64,000 nucleotides of DNA from Pyrrhosoma nymphula (taxonomy: Eukaryota; Arthropoda; Insecta; Odonata; Coenagrionidae). This document shows positions 35,601 to 46,617 of this stretch, one piece after another. Each line of letters begins with the position of its first letter. Positions within the stretch are counted from its first letter, which is position 1. The translations under genes and the position numbers were made by a program. The notes under the pieces were generated by a model. That model made no database searches. It was not told the origin of the DNA and worked only from the letters and a program-made list of their open reading frames with translations. The stretch spans positions 7,226,868 through 7,290,867 of the forward strand of contig OY754331.1 in assembly GCA_963573305.1 (NCBI GenBank). Direction: 5' to 3'.

Positions 35601-37990
35601 AATTAAACTCTTTGTTATTTTAAACAACAAAGTTTACTTTTAGAATCCTAAAGTTAAAGTGGTTTTCTTTCACTTCCGGAGGCGGAAGATAGGAAAAAAA
35701 AAATTCTCCTCCGAAATTTCAAACAGTTCCATGAAAGACCGCAAAACTTTTACACAAATCAACAAACCGATTCTTTCGAATCCATTGCGTTAATGTTTGG
35801 CACAGGCATACAATAAAAGAAGATACTGCATTTGAAGTTTAAGTGGAACAGTAGAGTACTAAGAGCGTCATAAGGTCTCCCTTCTCGTCCTTAGGCGTTG
35901 AATGAAGTTGAAGGACGGCTTCACCGCTGCACCAAGTTCCTCCTTTTTCCCCCTCGCTCATTACAGACGTCGCCGAGCATCGAAATCATGGAGTACACCA
36001 CGGCCCTATGAAGCCTCCGAGACTCAATTCATATGCATAGATATGTACTAGAGAGCAATAGTACCTAGATATTACTCTCCATCTTCCCACGGCCCCCTAC
36101 ATTCCCCCCCCCCCCACATTCCCCATTCCCCGCCCAATCATCTCACTCTTCCTCTCCCGACCCCGGCATGAGGGGGGAGGGCAAAATAAAATACACTACT
36201 TAAGACTACGTGAGAGTAACTTAACGTGCCCTCGTTTATTCTAAGATGAAATAATTTTGAGGATGGAAAACCCAATAACATGCAACGAAACAGCACCGTT
36301 AAAACAGAACTTGTGCCATAAAAATTAGATTGAAATATCCAACAAAAATATAACTGCAGTTTTTAGTAGTTTGACTGTTTTAAGACTGAATAAACCGTCT
36401 AATGTATTAAATACAAAACCACTATCGAAATACTGCGAAAGATATAAACATATTTCGATTATACTTCTGCTGTTAGGGGTAAGTTATATTGATATTAAAT
36501 AACTTCGTCCTGACCATGCGAAAACTGGAGGATTCCACAGCATTCGTCGATAACAGGTGTCTTCGTATAATATCCTTTTGAATATTTTGCTCTAAAATGT
36601 ATTTCTTCAGTTACTTCAGTTAAAAGTAGTTCACAATTTTTTGTAGCCGATACTATTATACTTATTATACCTAATACGCGAAATGACAGCATTCATTCGG
36701 TTTCTTTACTGGCTCTTTAATATAGGTAACGAATCACCAAAATTTACGTTTTCGAGACCACTGAGTGTTCACATGTGATTTTCAACACGTCATATTCTTC
36801 ATTATATATACCTACCTTTTGTAATAATCTCACATTATATATTTCAATTTTTACTTCGAATAACCATTACTTGCAATAGATAATGTATCCGTTTATATTG
36901 TCAAGGAATAGTATAAACATAAATGATTGAACAGCATGCATTTCCATGTAAAAATAAATGTATAGAAATAAAATGTGAAAATAGCGTTTTTTATGAAAAA
37001 TACATTTTATTGTACATTTAAAAACTTTCACGTGAAAATAACGTTTTTTTCCCATCACTACGTGGGAGGCCCTAAAATAACTGAGCAATAAAACTTAATT
37101 TTATTAATGGTAAAAATTTCTGGAGTTTTGGTTAATTTATTTTCTCTTTTAGCGAAAAGTAGATGATACAAATATAAAACTAAAAGTAATTGGTTGAAAA
37201 TACTTCTTTTTTTTTTAAAGTAGCTTATTATGGATGGCATATTTTATTACCGTGAATATTATATAAAGAGCATCATCTTAGTTTTATTATATCATTCATT
37301 GCTATTAATATGTTAAAAGCTTACATTGAGAATTTAATATTTAATTTCATTTAATAATTCTGCCTCTTAAAAAAGGTGTGACATGTTAATTTGATTTACG
37401 CTTTGATTTTCATGGAGATGCCCCGTTGAGTGACTAGGGTAGTCAGTTCTAGCAGCGAAATTAAAAAAATAAGGATAATGGTTTCAAACATATTTCAGTT
37501 GAATTAAGTGGAATCGACAGCTTTACACCTAACTTTACACCATACTTTCAAACCTAACACTAACTACTAACCACTAGCACTTTCCACTCTTGGTGTTGAG
37601 CCTTGGACCAGACATAGCCTATTGTTCTGCAGCAATTTGCGTAATCAAACTCGACACGTTGTGCAGTTTTCTGTGATGTAAATATGTCCCCTTTCGGTTT
37701 AAATCGATGCACATTAAAGTACTTTTTTTGTACATGCATAGCTTTATTTGGGCATTTCTAAAGAATACCATACAAAATTGAAAAATAATCATATACTACC
37801 TATATAAAAAAGAAATCATCTAACATTTAAAAATTGAAATCCCCGGATACATCTGAAGGAGACTGAATAAGGAGTAGATTTAAGGAGCAAGGGTACATTT
37901 TTAAGGGAAGGGAGGGAAGGGGTGACTTTGTTTATAAGCAAGGACATTGGATTAAGATAAATGTTCTCAATGCAAATAAATTTCAATATA
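32601..37990. other. Unassigned DNA
   Basis: A C-run at about 36106-36117 and GC-rich patches at 33460-33660 and 35870-36180 are the only compositional features. A fragment KIQRKAERFAKILL near 34412-34450 recalls the C-terminal IqrkAaRF motif of LINEs but is too isolated to call. An imperfect hairpin built on CTTTGTT and AACAAAG lies at 35606-35634. Confidence 0.35.
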
Positions 37991-38029
37991 GAAATTATAG
38001 TTTCCACATACCAAGTATTAAAGGAAGTC

Positions 38030-38211
38030 CAATGAATTTCAACCAAGATCAAGGCAGTCCCAACACACTTAAAAACAAGTCAGTTCAAGGCAGAATTTCA
38101 AGTGAGGCCATAGCAGAATTCAAGGCAGTTTCAACAGTACCACATGTTTCCTACCTTTGGAACAAGAGAGTTCAGTTCAACAACACAACAGTTCAAGGCA
38201 GTTTCAAGACA
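38030..38211. repeat. Degenerate short repeat region (TTCAAGGCAGT-type)
   Basis: Irregular copies of TTCAAGGCAGTTTCAA and related strings. They continue after the PLE-5 insertion at 38491-38560 (GTTTCAAGACAG, CTTTCAACACA). PLE-5 therefore landed inside a pre-existing low-complexity array. Confidence 0.55.
38200..38211. repeat. Left 12 bp target-site duplication of PLE-5
   Basis: AGTTTCAAGACA, identical to 38491-38502. Because related strings recur in this array, chance similarity is somewhat more likely here than at PLE-4. Confidence 0.55.
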
Positions 38212-38490
38212 TTCGACAGTGTCGGGCGATATATGGTGGAACAGCATTTTAAATAAAACTACAGTAATTGTACTGTCTACTTAAATTTTAATGTAAATAA
38301 TACACAACACGTGTCTCAACGGTCTGTAGGGTGTCATCATCAGGTCTGCACACGTTATGCCTCCAATATTGCTGTTGGAGGCATAACGTGTGCAGACCTG
38401 ATGATGACGCCATTAGGAACGTTGAAACACGTGTTGTGTATTATTTACATTAAAATTTAAGTAGACAGTACAATTACTGTAGTTTTATTT
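38212..38490 (+). mobile_element. PLE-5: solo tail palindrome with 116 bp arms
   Basis: Arms 38251-38366 and 38375-38490 are inverted copies around an 8-nt loop, with a small number of mismatches. The right arm ends flush with the 12 bp duplication. On the left a 39 bp extension (38212-38250) separates arm and duplication. Each arm contains a hammerhead-like unit. No coding sequence remains. Confidence 0.75.
38394..38440 (+). ncRNA. Hammerhead-like motif in PLE-5
   Basis: Core CTGATGA (38398-38404), extra T, an interrupted helix II (GACG with CGTT plus CC with GG around ATTA), GAAA (38424-38427), 8 bp palindrome ACACGTGT (38427-38434) and T38435, giving GUU. Helix I has two pairs next to the core, then a mismatch. 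The antisense copy in the left arm has GAGA in place of GAAA. Confidence 0.5.
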
Positions 38491-38502
38491 AGTTTCAAGA
38501 CA
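38491..38502. repeat. Right 12 bp target-site duplication of PLE-5
   Basis: AGTTTCAAGACA, immediately after the right arm. Confidence 0.55.
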
Positions 38503-38966
38503 GATTAAAGCCCTTCAACACAGTTTCATCTCAGATTTAAGAGGCTTTCAACACAAATCCTTTTACATGGGGGATTTGTACATATGTATATATTAAATTT
38601 ATATGCTTCGGTATTTATTATGATGCATAGGAAATGCAGTGTAAGAAACAAATCAGGGGTAGCGTTATACATAGCATAGGAATTGCAGCGTCGTATTATT
38701 CTGTTAATAGCTATCAGGTAGGTAGGTACTTAGTGTTGCTGTTTTCTGCTTAAGTTATTCTTTTCCTGCTCATTTTACTGCTTAATAAATGCCTTATGTT
38801 GTTATTTATTTTCTTACGTATGATTTATTTTTTCTGGCATTGGGGGTGAAAAATGTTTGGAAAAGAGCAATAAAAAATACATTTGCGGCTAATCATGAAG
38901 ATATATTGCTACATAGATACTAATTTCCTGCGGTTAACACTGTTTTGGGAAACTGATTTGTAGAAT

Positions 38967-39260
38967 ACCGGGACTAGCCGTGGTATATCTTTGAACCGAG
39001 TCACCAGCATTTGCACACAAGTGCGACAGTGTAGTTAAGTGCGAAAGTGGTTGCGTAAGGCGTCATGATGAAAGACGCTTTCTAGTCCCGCCTCTCGGAG
39101 TCAGCGTGAGCGACCATCATCCTCGCAACACCCACGTTTCTCATCTTAAAGGTGTGAGTGCTGCCATCTGACGTTGAGAGTAGGAATCTCCAGCAGGGAA
39201 AGGCCTTCAAATCTTTACGGGGCGCCAATATTCAAAATGTCCGCAGTCCTGCCAGCCTGT
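38967..39260. repeat. Diverged relative of the repeat near 7.2 kb
   Basis: 38967-39025 (CCGGGACTAGCCGTGGTA, then GAGTCACCAGCA and CACACAAGTGC) aligns with 7207-7265. Further weak similarity (GCGTGAGCG, GTCCGCAGTCC) continues to about 39250. It is probably another copy of the same SINE or composite repeat without the tRNA-like head. Confidence 0.45.
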
Positions 39261-39794
39261 CTATACCCTCACCGTAGTACACGTCAACGCTTCCTGATGG
39301 CGAAGAAAGGAAGATGAGGAACGGTTAGTTTTTCTTTAGCTTCATTACGGATGTTTACAGTCCTCAAACAAATTACTTTCACGGAATAGTTACAAAAACT
39401 TTGTTAACTCCAGTAAATATTTTATTAACACTTAATTAATTTAATAAAATCAAGTGTTAGTTTCTCTCAATTCCGCTAGTTGAAGCCTACAACCGTTTCC
39501 TTTGTGAAATTACTTTCACCTGGACAGTTACGTGAAGTCCTCTTTTACCCATGAATAAGGAAGGTAATGTGATATTGTGTGTTTTCCAGTGAGGCCCGCG
39601 GCCCGGTACCGGTCCTTCCTGTGGAAAAAATGTCCGTCTTCAGAAGATATTAAATAATGCTATCCTGATACTTTTAAATGCGCAGCTGTTGCGAGTGCAA
39701 TGGACTCTTAAATATGTTTTGTGCACTGGTTTCCATTTAAGTATGTATATCTTGTTTTCGATAAGATAAAATACACGCGTCATGGTATCCCGTT

Positions 39795-39802
39795 TTTCAA
39801 AC
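39795..39802. repeat. Left 8 bp duplication at hAT-like element
   Basis: TTTCAAAC, matching GTTCAAAC at 46610-46617 in 7 of 8 positions. hAT transposons make 8 bp duplications. Confidence 0.5.
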
Positions 39803-39937
39803 TAGGGATGTGCGTTAGGCATATAAAAATATACCGATATATCTGGATCCGATATTTTTAAAATATACCGATTTTCCGACAAATTTCCGATTTCCCTGTA
39901 TATCGATAAAAAATTACTGGTATATCGGTACTATTTA

Positions 39938-40446
39938 TCATACTAATATATAAAAATGTAATGTGGTCCGTCTATTGCTCAATCACGTAAAAACTACTTA
40001 ACGGATTGAGCTGAAATTTGGCATGTATTGAGAAAATGTATCTGGGAGTAGCATAGGCTGTATTTAAAAGCCCTTAGGGCCCCAGAAGGCCCCCCCTGGT
40101 GGTTCCTGGTGGTCCATGGGTTCATTGGGTTCGGTGCAGTGGTTTCATTTTTTGCTTTTTTACATTATTTTCACTCGAGATATATGGCTGGGATGTTTTT
40201 ATCGGATGGCTGAATTTATGAAGTTTCTAATAATTTCAAGCAATTTTCTTTTCCGTTTCGTAATTGTCTGAAAATCATGTTTTTTGCTGAAAAATCTCTG
40301 AAATCAATAATAGCATATTTCCTTGACAACCAGTGATTTGATTTTCAAAGGATATTCACGCCTCTGGAATTTAAGTTTTCCTGCAGACCCATGATAACAC
40401 GTAGAAAGAAAATCTGTATAAGATGGGCCCAGAGTCCCAAGGGCCC
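39938..40446 (+). mobile_element. Helitron-like repeat, copy 1
   Basis: Starts TCATACTAATATATAAAAAT, a TC plus TATATAAAA start. The conserved CGGATTGAGCTGAAATTTGGC block, typical of arthropod Helitron 5' ends, follows. It aligns along ~500 bp with 52782-53306 (shared GGTTCGGTGCAGTGGTTTC and GAGTCCCAAGGGC). The 3' end holds a GGGCCC/GGGCCC hairpin, but a clear CTRR terminus was not found. Superfamily by terminal pattern only. Confidence 0.55.
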
Positions 40447-40453
40447 TATGATT

Positions 40454-41625
40454 CATCTACGATCTACATCTACGATGTACCGTGCAAGCCACCACTAGGG
40501 TGTGTGGCACGGGGTGATTCCACACCAGGCATGCAGCACTCGTCCCAGAACTAATCCGAACCTCGCACGCTCCCCCTGGCTCTAGGCGCAGGCCAAAGGT
40601 AGTCAGGAGAACAGTGCGCAGTCCAACCGGAAACTGGGAGAGTGATACGTAAAAGAACATACAAACATGCAGAAAAATGCTATAGACACATCTAGTGGTT
40701 AATATTACTGATACTGTTAATTATTAAAACTACGAGATGCTACCTCATGCAAAGAACAAAATAAATTAATGCCGGACTAATCGACCGGTGTGAAGAGTTA
40801 GTAATTGTGTGGTGTTATTAAGCACAAGTGAAAATTCTACTCTACCTATTGAGGGTGGGAGTTTCAAGTGATTGATCTATCGCAACTATTATGATCCCTT
40901 ATTGTACGTGGGAAAAATGACATTTTGAATCTATCGGTTCTGCAGTCAATTTCCTTTATTTTATTCCTGTGATCGCTTCTACCGTAGTACGTTGGCTCTA
41001 GCAGTATGTGTTGAACGTCCGGCAAAAAACTGTCTGCTCCGAGTTTGTGCAAAAGATTTAATCTGTATTTCTCCCTTCGATCAGTAAGAGATTCCCACCC
41101 TAATTCCTTCAACAATTCGGTAACACTGCTAAGTTTATCGTAACCACCTTTCACAAATCTTGCTGCTCTCCGTTGTATTCTATCTATTTCAGAGACTATT
41201 CCTACTTCGTAAGGGTCCCATATGCTAGCGGCGTACCCCAGGTGAAGTCTCACGAGTGAAAAATAACATCGCTCTTTAACTTTCTCGTCGCATTTTCCTA
41301 ATATTCTTTTGATAAATCCCAATTTTCGACTAGCCTGTCCGCTGATTTCCCGAACGTGTTTCCCCCAAGACAGGTCCTGAGTAAGGGTCACACCTAAGTA
41401 TTTAACTGACTTTACATTTGATAAGTCTGTTTGATTAATTGTGTACGTATCGTTGACCGAGTTATTCTTTTTCCAAAAATTCATAACAACGCACTTTTTA
41501 AAATTCAATTCTAACTGCCAAGTATTGCACCATTCATTTATAGCATCTAGGTATTTTTGTAGCGCAATCTTGTCGGACTTGATTGATTGTTTCAAGGGGT
41601 TATCGATAAATTCAATGCACATTTA
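40454..41625 (-). mobile_element. LINE-A copy 1 (CR1/jockey-like), 5'-truncated
   Basis: The minus-strand unit has a 252-codon 3' coding end (41622-40864) and a ~400 bp untranslated region. It stops in a GATGTAGATC-type short repeat at 40454-40470. Copy 2 is at 48939-50005, with tail-only copies at 43978-44099 and 44458-44557. Ending in short tandem repeats rather than poly-A is usual for CR1/L2-type elements. It sits inside the hAT-like element, next to the Helitron-like copy. Confidence 0.75.
40864..41622 (-). pseudogene. LINE-A reverse transcriptase, C-terminal part
   Basis: 252 open codons. Early residues read DAINEWCNTWQLELNFKKC, the RT block after the YADD motif. Next come VKYLGVTLTQDLSWGKHV (RT thumb boundary) and ASRKLGFIKRILG. 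A YAASIWDPY block, IDRIQRRAARFV and LGWESLTDRREKYRLNLL then mark the C-terminal region. The end reads FFPRTIRDHNS and then stop. YADD and everything upstream are missing, so the copy is 5'-truncated and inactive, but the remaining frame is intact and so recent. Copy 2 differs at scattered positions such as LHLGYAA versus LEYAA. Confidence 0.8.
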
Positions 41626-42021
41626 CAACAATTACCTATACTCTTCAATGTCTATTTTCAAAGTAGCTATCATAGGGGCATGCATGTTTATGAGAAAACA
41701 ATTACGTGTTAAACGATAAACATAAAGTAATTAAACGTGCCAGAATATTTACGTTCAGTGAATAGTCACAATCCCTCTGTTGTTACAAAAAACATGGATG
41801 TTTCATTATATCCATTGTTCACTGCGATGGTTTTCGCTGTGTTGAGTTCCTTGTCAAAGATTACACGGAAAGAGTGGAATGTTAAGCAACCTGTTTAACA
41901 TAAAATGGAATGCGGACATCTTTTGAGGTGGGTGGTGGCGAGAGTCGGAAGGGATGTCCATCCTTCTTAAAGATACTACTACCGACCATGTCATTCATTC
42001 GACCTGTGATTCAGAAAATGC

Positions 42022-42568
42022 TTGATAAAAAAACGCTCCATCAGAGCTCAAAAACTTTTATACGGGTCATTTTGCAAAGAAGAAGAGAAACGTTGGTGTA
42101 AACTTTTGTATCACGGGAATTTAACCCAAAGTGTTGCTAACCTCTTTCCCAAGAAAAAATTCAACATTGCCTACTACAACAAGGGCAACCTAAGGACATT
42201 ATTAAGTAAAACCAAAGACAAAATAGATATTAAGGAAAAAAGTGGAATCTATAGACTGATAATGCAAAGCAGTGTATGTGGGGCAGACGGGGAGATCAAT
42301 CATCAGAGTGAGAACGGAGGAACATAAGAGAGATATTGAATGGGAATGACCAGATCGAAATATCACATTTCGCAAAACACCTGTGTGAAAGTGACCACGA
42401 AAGTGACTTTGTGCCCGAGATTCTTCATCTGGAAAGAAAAGGACACGCCGGATGGACTCACTGGAGCAGATGGAGATGAGAAAACTCCTGAAAGAAGAGC
42501 ACCTCTTAGAAGAGAATATTTTTGAAAATTATTCCCCCCTCTTAGATGTCACACTTTCCTTAACCTAG
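42022..42568 (+). pseudogene. PLE-6 GIY-YIG endonuclease pseudogene
   Basis: Segment 1 ends in NIAYYNKGNLRTLLSKTKDK and EKSGIYRL (to 42258). A shift then gives CKAVYVGQTGRSI and RTEEHKRDIE. A second shift gives ISHFAKHLCESDHESDFVPEIL and HLERKG. A third gives RMDSLEQMEMRKLL and ENIFENYSPLLDVTLSL, with stop TAG at 42566-42568. The first zinc-knuckle cysteine region is damaged. Order of motifs matches PLE-1 exactly. Confidence 0.8.
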
Positions 42569-42684
42569 ACCCTTATGAGCAACCCCTCCCATCTTAGTCA
42601 CAACCGTCAAAACTCTTCCTTGATTGCCACCTCTCCATATCGCCAACCCTTCCCACCCCCTTTCACCCCCCCACCTGCAGTGAG

Positions 42685-42723
42685 GCGCACTGCTTACTCC
42701 AAGTCTTTGAGTAAGCAGTGTGC
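42685..42723. repeat. 15 bp hairpin at PLE-6 3' end
   Basis: CACTGCTTACTC (42688-42699) pairs perfectly with 42709-42720 over a 9-nt loop. Three more pairs, one G-U, extend the stem. Possibly the remnant of an inverted tail junction. Confidence 0.7.
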
Positions 42724-42725
42724 AA

Positions 42726-43977
42726 GCAGGCAGCAAGTCTTACAGGTAATGTTCCATTTCGCATTATCAGCGCAGTGGAAGCAGTGTTCGAATGTATTTC
42801 CCATGAATTGCGTCATACGAGTATTTTTCAAAACTCGATAAGGAGTTGGTGCATTAGATAAATAACGCCTGTATCGTAGTTAATTTATAGGTCCTCTTGC
42901 ATGGAAGTGAGATTTCAAAAGATGTGATACTTCCGTTGGGTGAGCTTTCGGAAGAGGCACTGGAGGCCAGAAATAAACAACACTAGAAAATTCCGCGAGC
43001 GATTTACTAGGAAGCTTTCAGGGTGGCCACCAAAGAGGACCTTTTCAAGAGGCTATAACTTACATCCGATCCTTTACTTTCCTCCTCTACGCATTCAACG
43101 CCGAAGAAAATGAGAATGTCAAAAGAATTGGAAGAGTTATTAAAAGTGGACGAAAAAGAAAAAACTATTCGCTTCAAAGAGTTGTAGTGATGAACATTCG
43201 TCGGCTCCGTGATGTCATAAATTGACCATTTTCGCACTAAAGTCCTGGGAGTTCAGGATGGGGGCGGAGGGAGGGTGTAAGTATCCCAGCTGGTGTCTTG
43301 CTGGAAGTTTTTTATGTATGGGTCTCAGGAACACTACTCACTTTTTCAAGGTTCGAACGCTTTGAATATAAGGCATGGTTCCCGAACGTATCCAAAGAAA
43401 ACTAACTTAACTTCGATTACGCGTGCACTTACCTGGACTGAAAATCCTCCTGTGTCTTCATTATAGACTCCTTGGGGATCGGTGCCCACAAGCACAGCTT
43501 AAAATACGGTGAATGCTGAGCGTTAAAATCCATACCACTTCAATAAACTTACCGTGTCGCGGCAAATCCAGCGCCCGGCGCGCGGAGCCGAACCCCGACG
43601 CGCGATCGAAAAATCTCACTCACTACTCCATTTTGTAACAACACAGCAAGATTGTATCGAAGCTTTTCTTTAAAAATACGGAATCGTAAAGAAAAAATAC
43701 CATGCTAACAGATAATATCGTTTTTTATTCCATGAAAATCATCCTTAAACTTCACCATCAACTTAAGTCGGAAGTTTTTCCGAGAAAATTGAAGACGGGC
43801 ATTTTTCTGGAAATTTGCTCATGTTTGAGCCTCTGTATCTCAGAAACGGGTAAGAACTAAGCCAAATAAAGTGCTACTCCAGATACTTGAATCGATTTTG
43901 AGTTTTCATGCGAAGTTTCAAGTTCATATCTCAAAAAACGTCATTTTGGACTTTTGGCCAGCTTTTTCCGATTTCCG
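42726..43977. other. Unassigned DNA within the mosaic
   Basis: No recognised motif. A 76-codon minus-strand frame (43007-43237) has no domain. 43550-43610 is CpG-rich. Confidence 0.35.
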
Positions 43978-44099
43978 ACCACTGTGCGTCGCCTAGCGGC
44001 AGGGGCGTGTGAGGTTCTGATTTGTGCATGCCTGGTGTGGAATCACCCCGTGCCACATACCCTAGTGGTGGCTTGCACGGTACATCGTAGATGTAGATA
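43978..44099 (+). mobile_element. LINE-A tail-only copy
   Basis: Matches the 3' untranslated end of LINE-A in sense orientation (GCATGCCTGGTGTGGAATCA shared) and ends in GTAGATGTAGATAT. Severely 5'-truncated, with an internal deletion of the GGGACGAGTGC-type segment. Confidence 0.75.
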
Positions 44100-44457
44100 T
44101 CATGCGTTGATGCAATATTTATCGGTGTGTGGTTTTGGCTTAGCTCATTCCTAGCTTGGCTGATGATGTAGTGACAATGCAAATGCGATTGATCTCAAAT
44201 GGCAATCATGGAAACCAATATTTTTTCCAATTGATCCCAAAACACCAGCTGGTTAATATGATCACCAGTTAATCTGCTCCGATCATCAGATGCAACATTG
44301 TTTACCAGATGGTACTAAGGATCCCAGAACAACCATGTAATTAAGGGCCACTCCGGCTAAAGTAGGGAAAGCCGTTCTACTGTTCTGACAAAACTTCAGA
44401 GGGTTCATTGCTCTGAGTGATAACGCCTGGCTGAGATATAATTGGAGCTCATTCGGT

Positions 44458-44557
44458 ATCTACATCTATGAAGTACCGTGCAAGCCACCACTAGGGTGTG
44501 TGGCACGGGGTGATTCCACACCAGGCATACAGCACTCGTCCCAGCACAAGTCAGAAC
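44458..44557 (-). mobile_element. LINE-A tail-only copy
   Basis: Antisense copy of the LINE-A 3' end, starting in ATCTACATCTATG and sharing CACTAGGGTGTGTGGCACGG with copy 1. It is 5'-truncated after about 100 bp. Confidence 0.8.
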
Positions 44558-45984
44558 GCAGAAAAAGTATTGAATGTGACTGGCTATATTTGCTCTCCTG
44601 TTCTAGTACCCGAGCTATTTCATAATGCTTTGCCGAAATGGATGTAGGGGCTTCGTCATCACTTATATCTGGGTTTTCATGAAGACCCTCTGGGAGTGAT
44701 GAGACTTGACAAATGAAGGTCAGCTTTTACTTCTATACTTATGTAAGCTATGGCATTAGATACAACTGAATGAATAGAAAAATGAATATAATATATTATA
44801 ATTCTATGATGATATTTGTCTTGAATGAATGTTAAGGAAATACGATTCCGGTAAATGATATATTATTAATAATCAAGGATAAATCTGAGTGAGATAAAGA
44901 GTCGAATAGCTGATCGCTCGAGAAAGGTTTCAATGAGGCTCCTCCACAAAAGCAAGAATAATAATATCGCGCCACGTTGCGATACGGAATCGCGATATAA
45001 AAGTTTTAATTGTGTTCATTGCTTGCGTTTCTACGTTGCGATCACCACAAGAGTTTACTGTCGCGATTTGTTCGCGGCAAATCAACATTTTGAGATTGAA
45101 GCGAAAGGCAATCTTTTTTTGAGAGAAAAGTGATTATTTTTCTGAGCAAGAGCAAATACTAGGAAAAACAACGATATCGAATCATTCTACGTAATATATT
45201 GAAATTGAATAGGGAGAATACTTTATCCTCGAATGTTATCACATTAATCAAATTTAATTTTATTTTTTCATTACGGCAATACAAAAAACCGCATCACTTT
45301 CGATAATACAAGTGGTGTCGAAGGTGGGAGTTTGAAAGGATAGCCATAGCAACCTCAATGGCTGCAGTCTCTTCAACTATTCGATGGGATAGGCGATGAC
45401 GTTTTATAAGTGCGATCTATAAATTCATTTTGGATGAAATCCAAGTAAGGGTAGATATCTATTTTCATTGCAAATATATTGCGTGCGGAATGCCGCGGAT
45501 CTTCTTAATGGATAGTATTAAACGGAGGTCATCATCCTAGATATGATTAGTACACGCAGGGAAATAAAGAGTGCGCGACCTTATTTCCATGACTGTGATC
45601 GTATTTTTAAAATAATTAGATTTGAGAACATTAATTTTGTACCACCAAATTCGGATTGAATTCTGTAAAGAAAATTAACATCTCATTAACATTAAAGTCT
45701 CATGGCCTATTTTTAAGGCACAGCGCTTTACAGAATACGCAGTAGCAGGGCCGAATAGGAGAAACACTTCATTAAAAGAATTAAAAACCAAAGTAAAAAG
45801 TCAAAAATAATCAAAAAACATCATAGTCGTATATGTCGTAGTGAAATGGTAAACAAAAATGTCGTATTGAAATGGTAAAAACTGTGAAATTTTACATTCC
45901 ATCCCATCCTTTGCTTTTTGGGAATTTTCCAACAACCCTACTCTCTAAAATCATTTACTGAACTTTGGCGTGCAGATTTTCATT
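44558..45984. other. Unassigned DNA within the mosaic
   Basis: AT-rich; a small GTCGTA..GAAATGGTAAA duplication at 45830-45885. No domain. Confidence 0.35.
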
Positions 45985-46104
45985 TTGAGCAATATATCGG
46001 GCACCGGTGTTTAGAAAATAGCACCGAAGATAACGGTATATCGACTTGAAAAAATATTCCGGTATATATCGATATCTCGGGAAAAATATACTTGATTAAA
46101 TTAG

Positions 46105-46568
46105 GGAACTAGACTGCAGAACGGACAGATTTAAAATGTAATTTTTTCCACGAACTATAAGGGACCATAACAGCGGCCAATGAGACTTTTATCTAGGTTT
46201 GTCGATAGGTAGTGTAGCTCTTAGTAGTAGTAGTATTACTCCCTTATACTTGAATCCTTATCTCTTACCTAGTACTAGCAGCACGCCGTGTATGTTTCTA
46301 CATAAGTCTTGAGTCTCTGTCCATTTGTGTAGTTGCAAAATACATATATATTTATTAATGGTCCCTCTCCATTGTGATAATATCTGTAGTGTAGTAATGC
46401 ATGCTTGTGAGGCTCCGCCTCCTGACAAGCGTTAGCGATTTATGATAATGTATAGTTAGTCGTAGTTACACTAACTTTAGGGTATAGTGTAATGCATGTT
46501 GGTGAATACTCACCCCCTGCCACACACCCCAGAGGTGGCTTGCAGGGTATTTCTGTAGATGTAGATAT
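46105..46568 (+). mobile_element. LINE-A-related 3' end, divergent subfamily
   Basis: Residues LDCRTDRFKM, stop, FFPRTIRDHNSGQ then stop (46110-46182) match the LINE-A C-terminus. A ~380 bp 3' region follows. It ends CAGAGGTGGCTTGCAGGGTA and GTAGATGTAGAT, related to but distinct from the LINE-A tail. It interrupts the right end of the hAT-like element: ATATAC motifs flank it. Confidence 0.65.
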
Positions 46569-46609
46569 ACCGGATATACTGGTATATCGGTGTATACCGT
46601 ACATCCCTA

Positions 46610-46617
46610 GTTCAAAC
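46610..46617. repeat. Right 8 bp duplication at hAT-like element
   Basis: GTTCAAAC, one mismatch to 39795-39802. Confidence 0.5.

Larger units (their letters stand above)
41900..42725 (+). mobile_element. PLE-6: Penelope-clade 3' fragment
   Basis: Plus-strand remnant with a linker, a GIY-YIG domain in four frames, and a C-rich 3' region (42569-42675). It is close in sequence to PLE-1 (shared AYYNKxNLR and SGIY segments) but more decayed. No hammerhead motif was found downstream; the C-rich region runs into a hairpin at 42685-42723. It lies inside the hAT-like mosaic. Confidence 0.75.
39803..46609. mobile_element. hAT-like nonautonomous element filled with nested insertions
   Basis: The left end starts TAGGGATGTGCG and the right end finishes with the complement of TAGGGATGTACG. 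Both are followed by sequence rich in CCGATAT/ATATCGG motifs: 39830-39937 on the left, and 45985-46092 plus 46567-46600 on the right. Outer 8 bp flanks match at 7 of 8. The original element was probably only a few hundred bp of AT-rich, ATATCGG-repeating DNA. A Helitron-like unit, two or more LINE pieces and a PLE fragment now make up most of the 6.8 kb. No transposase is visible. Confidence 0.55.
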
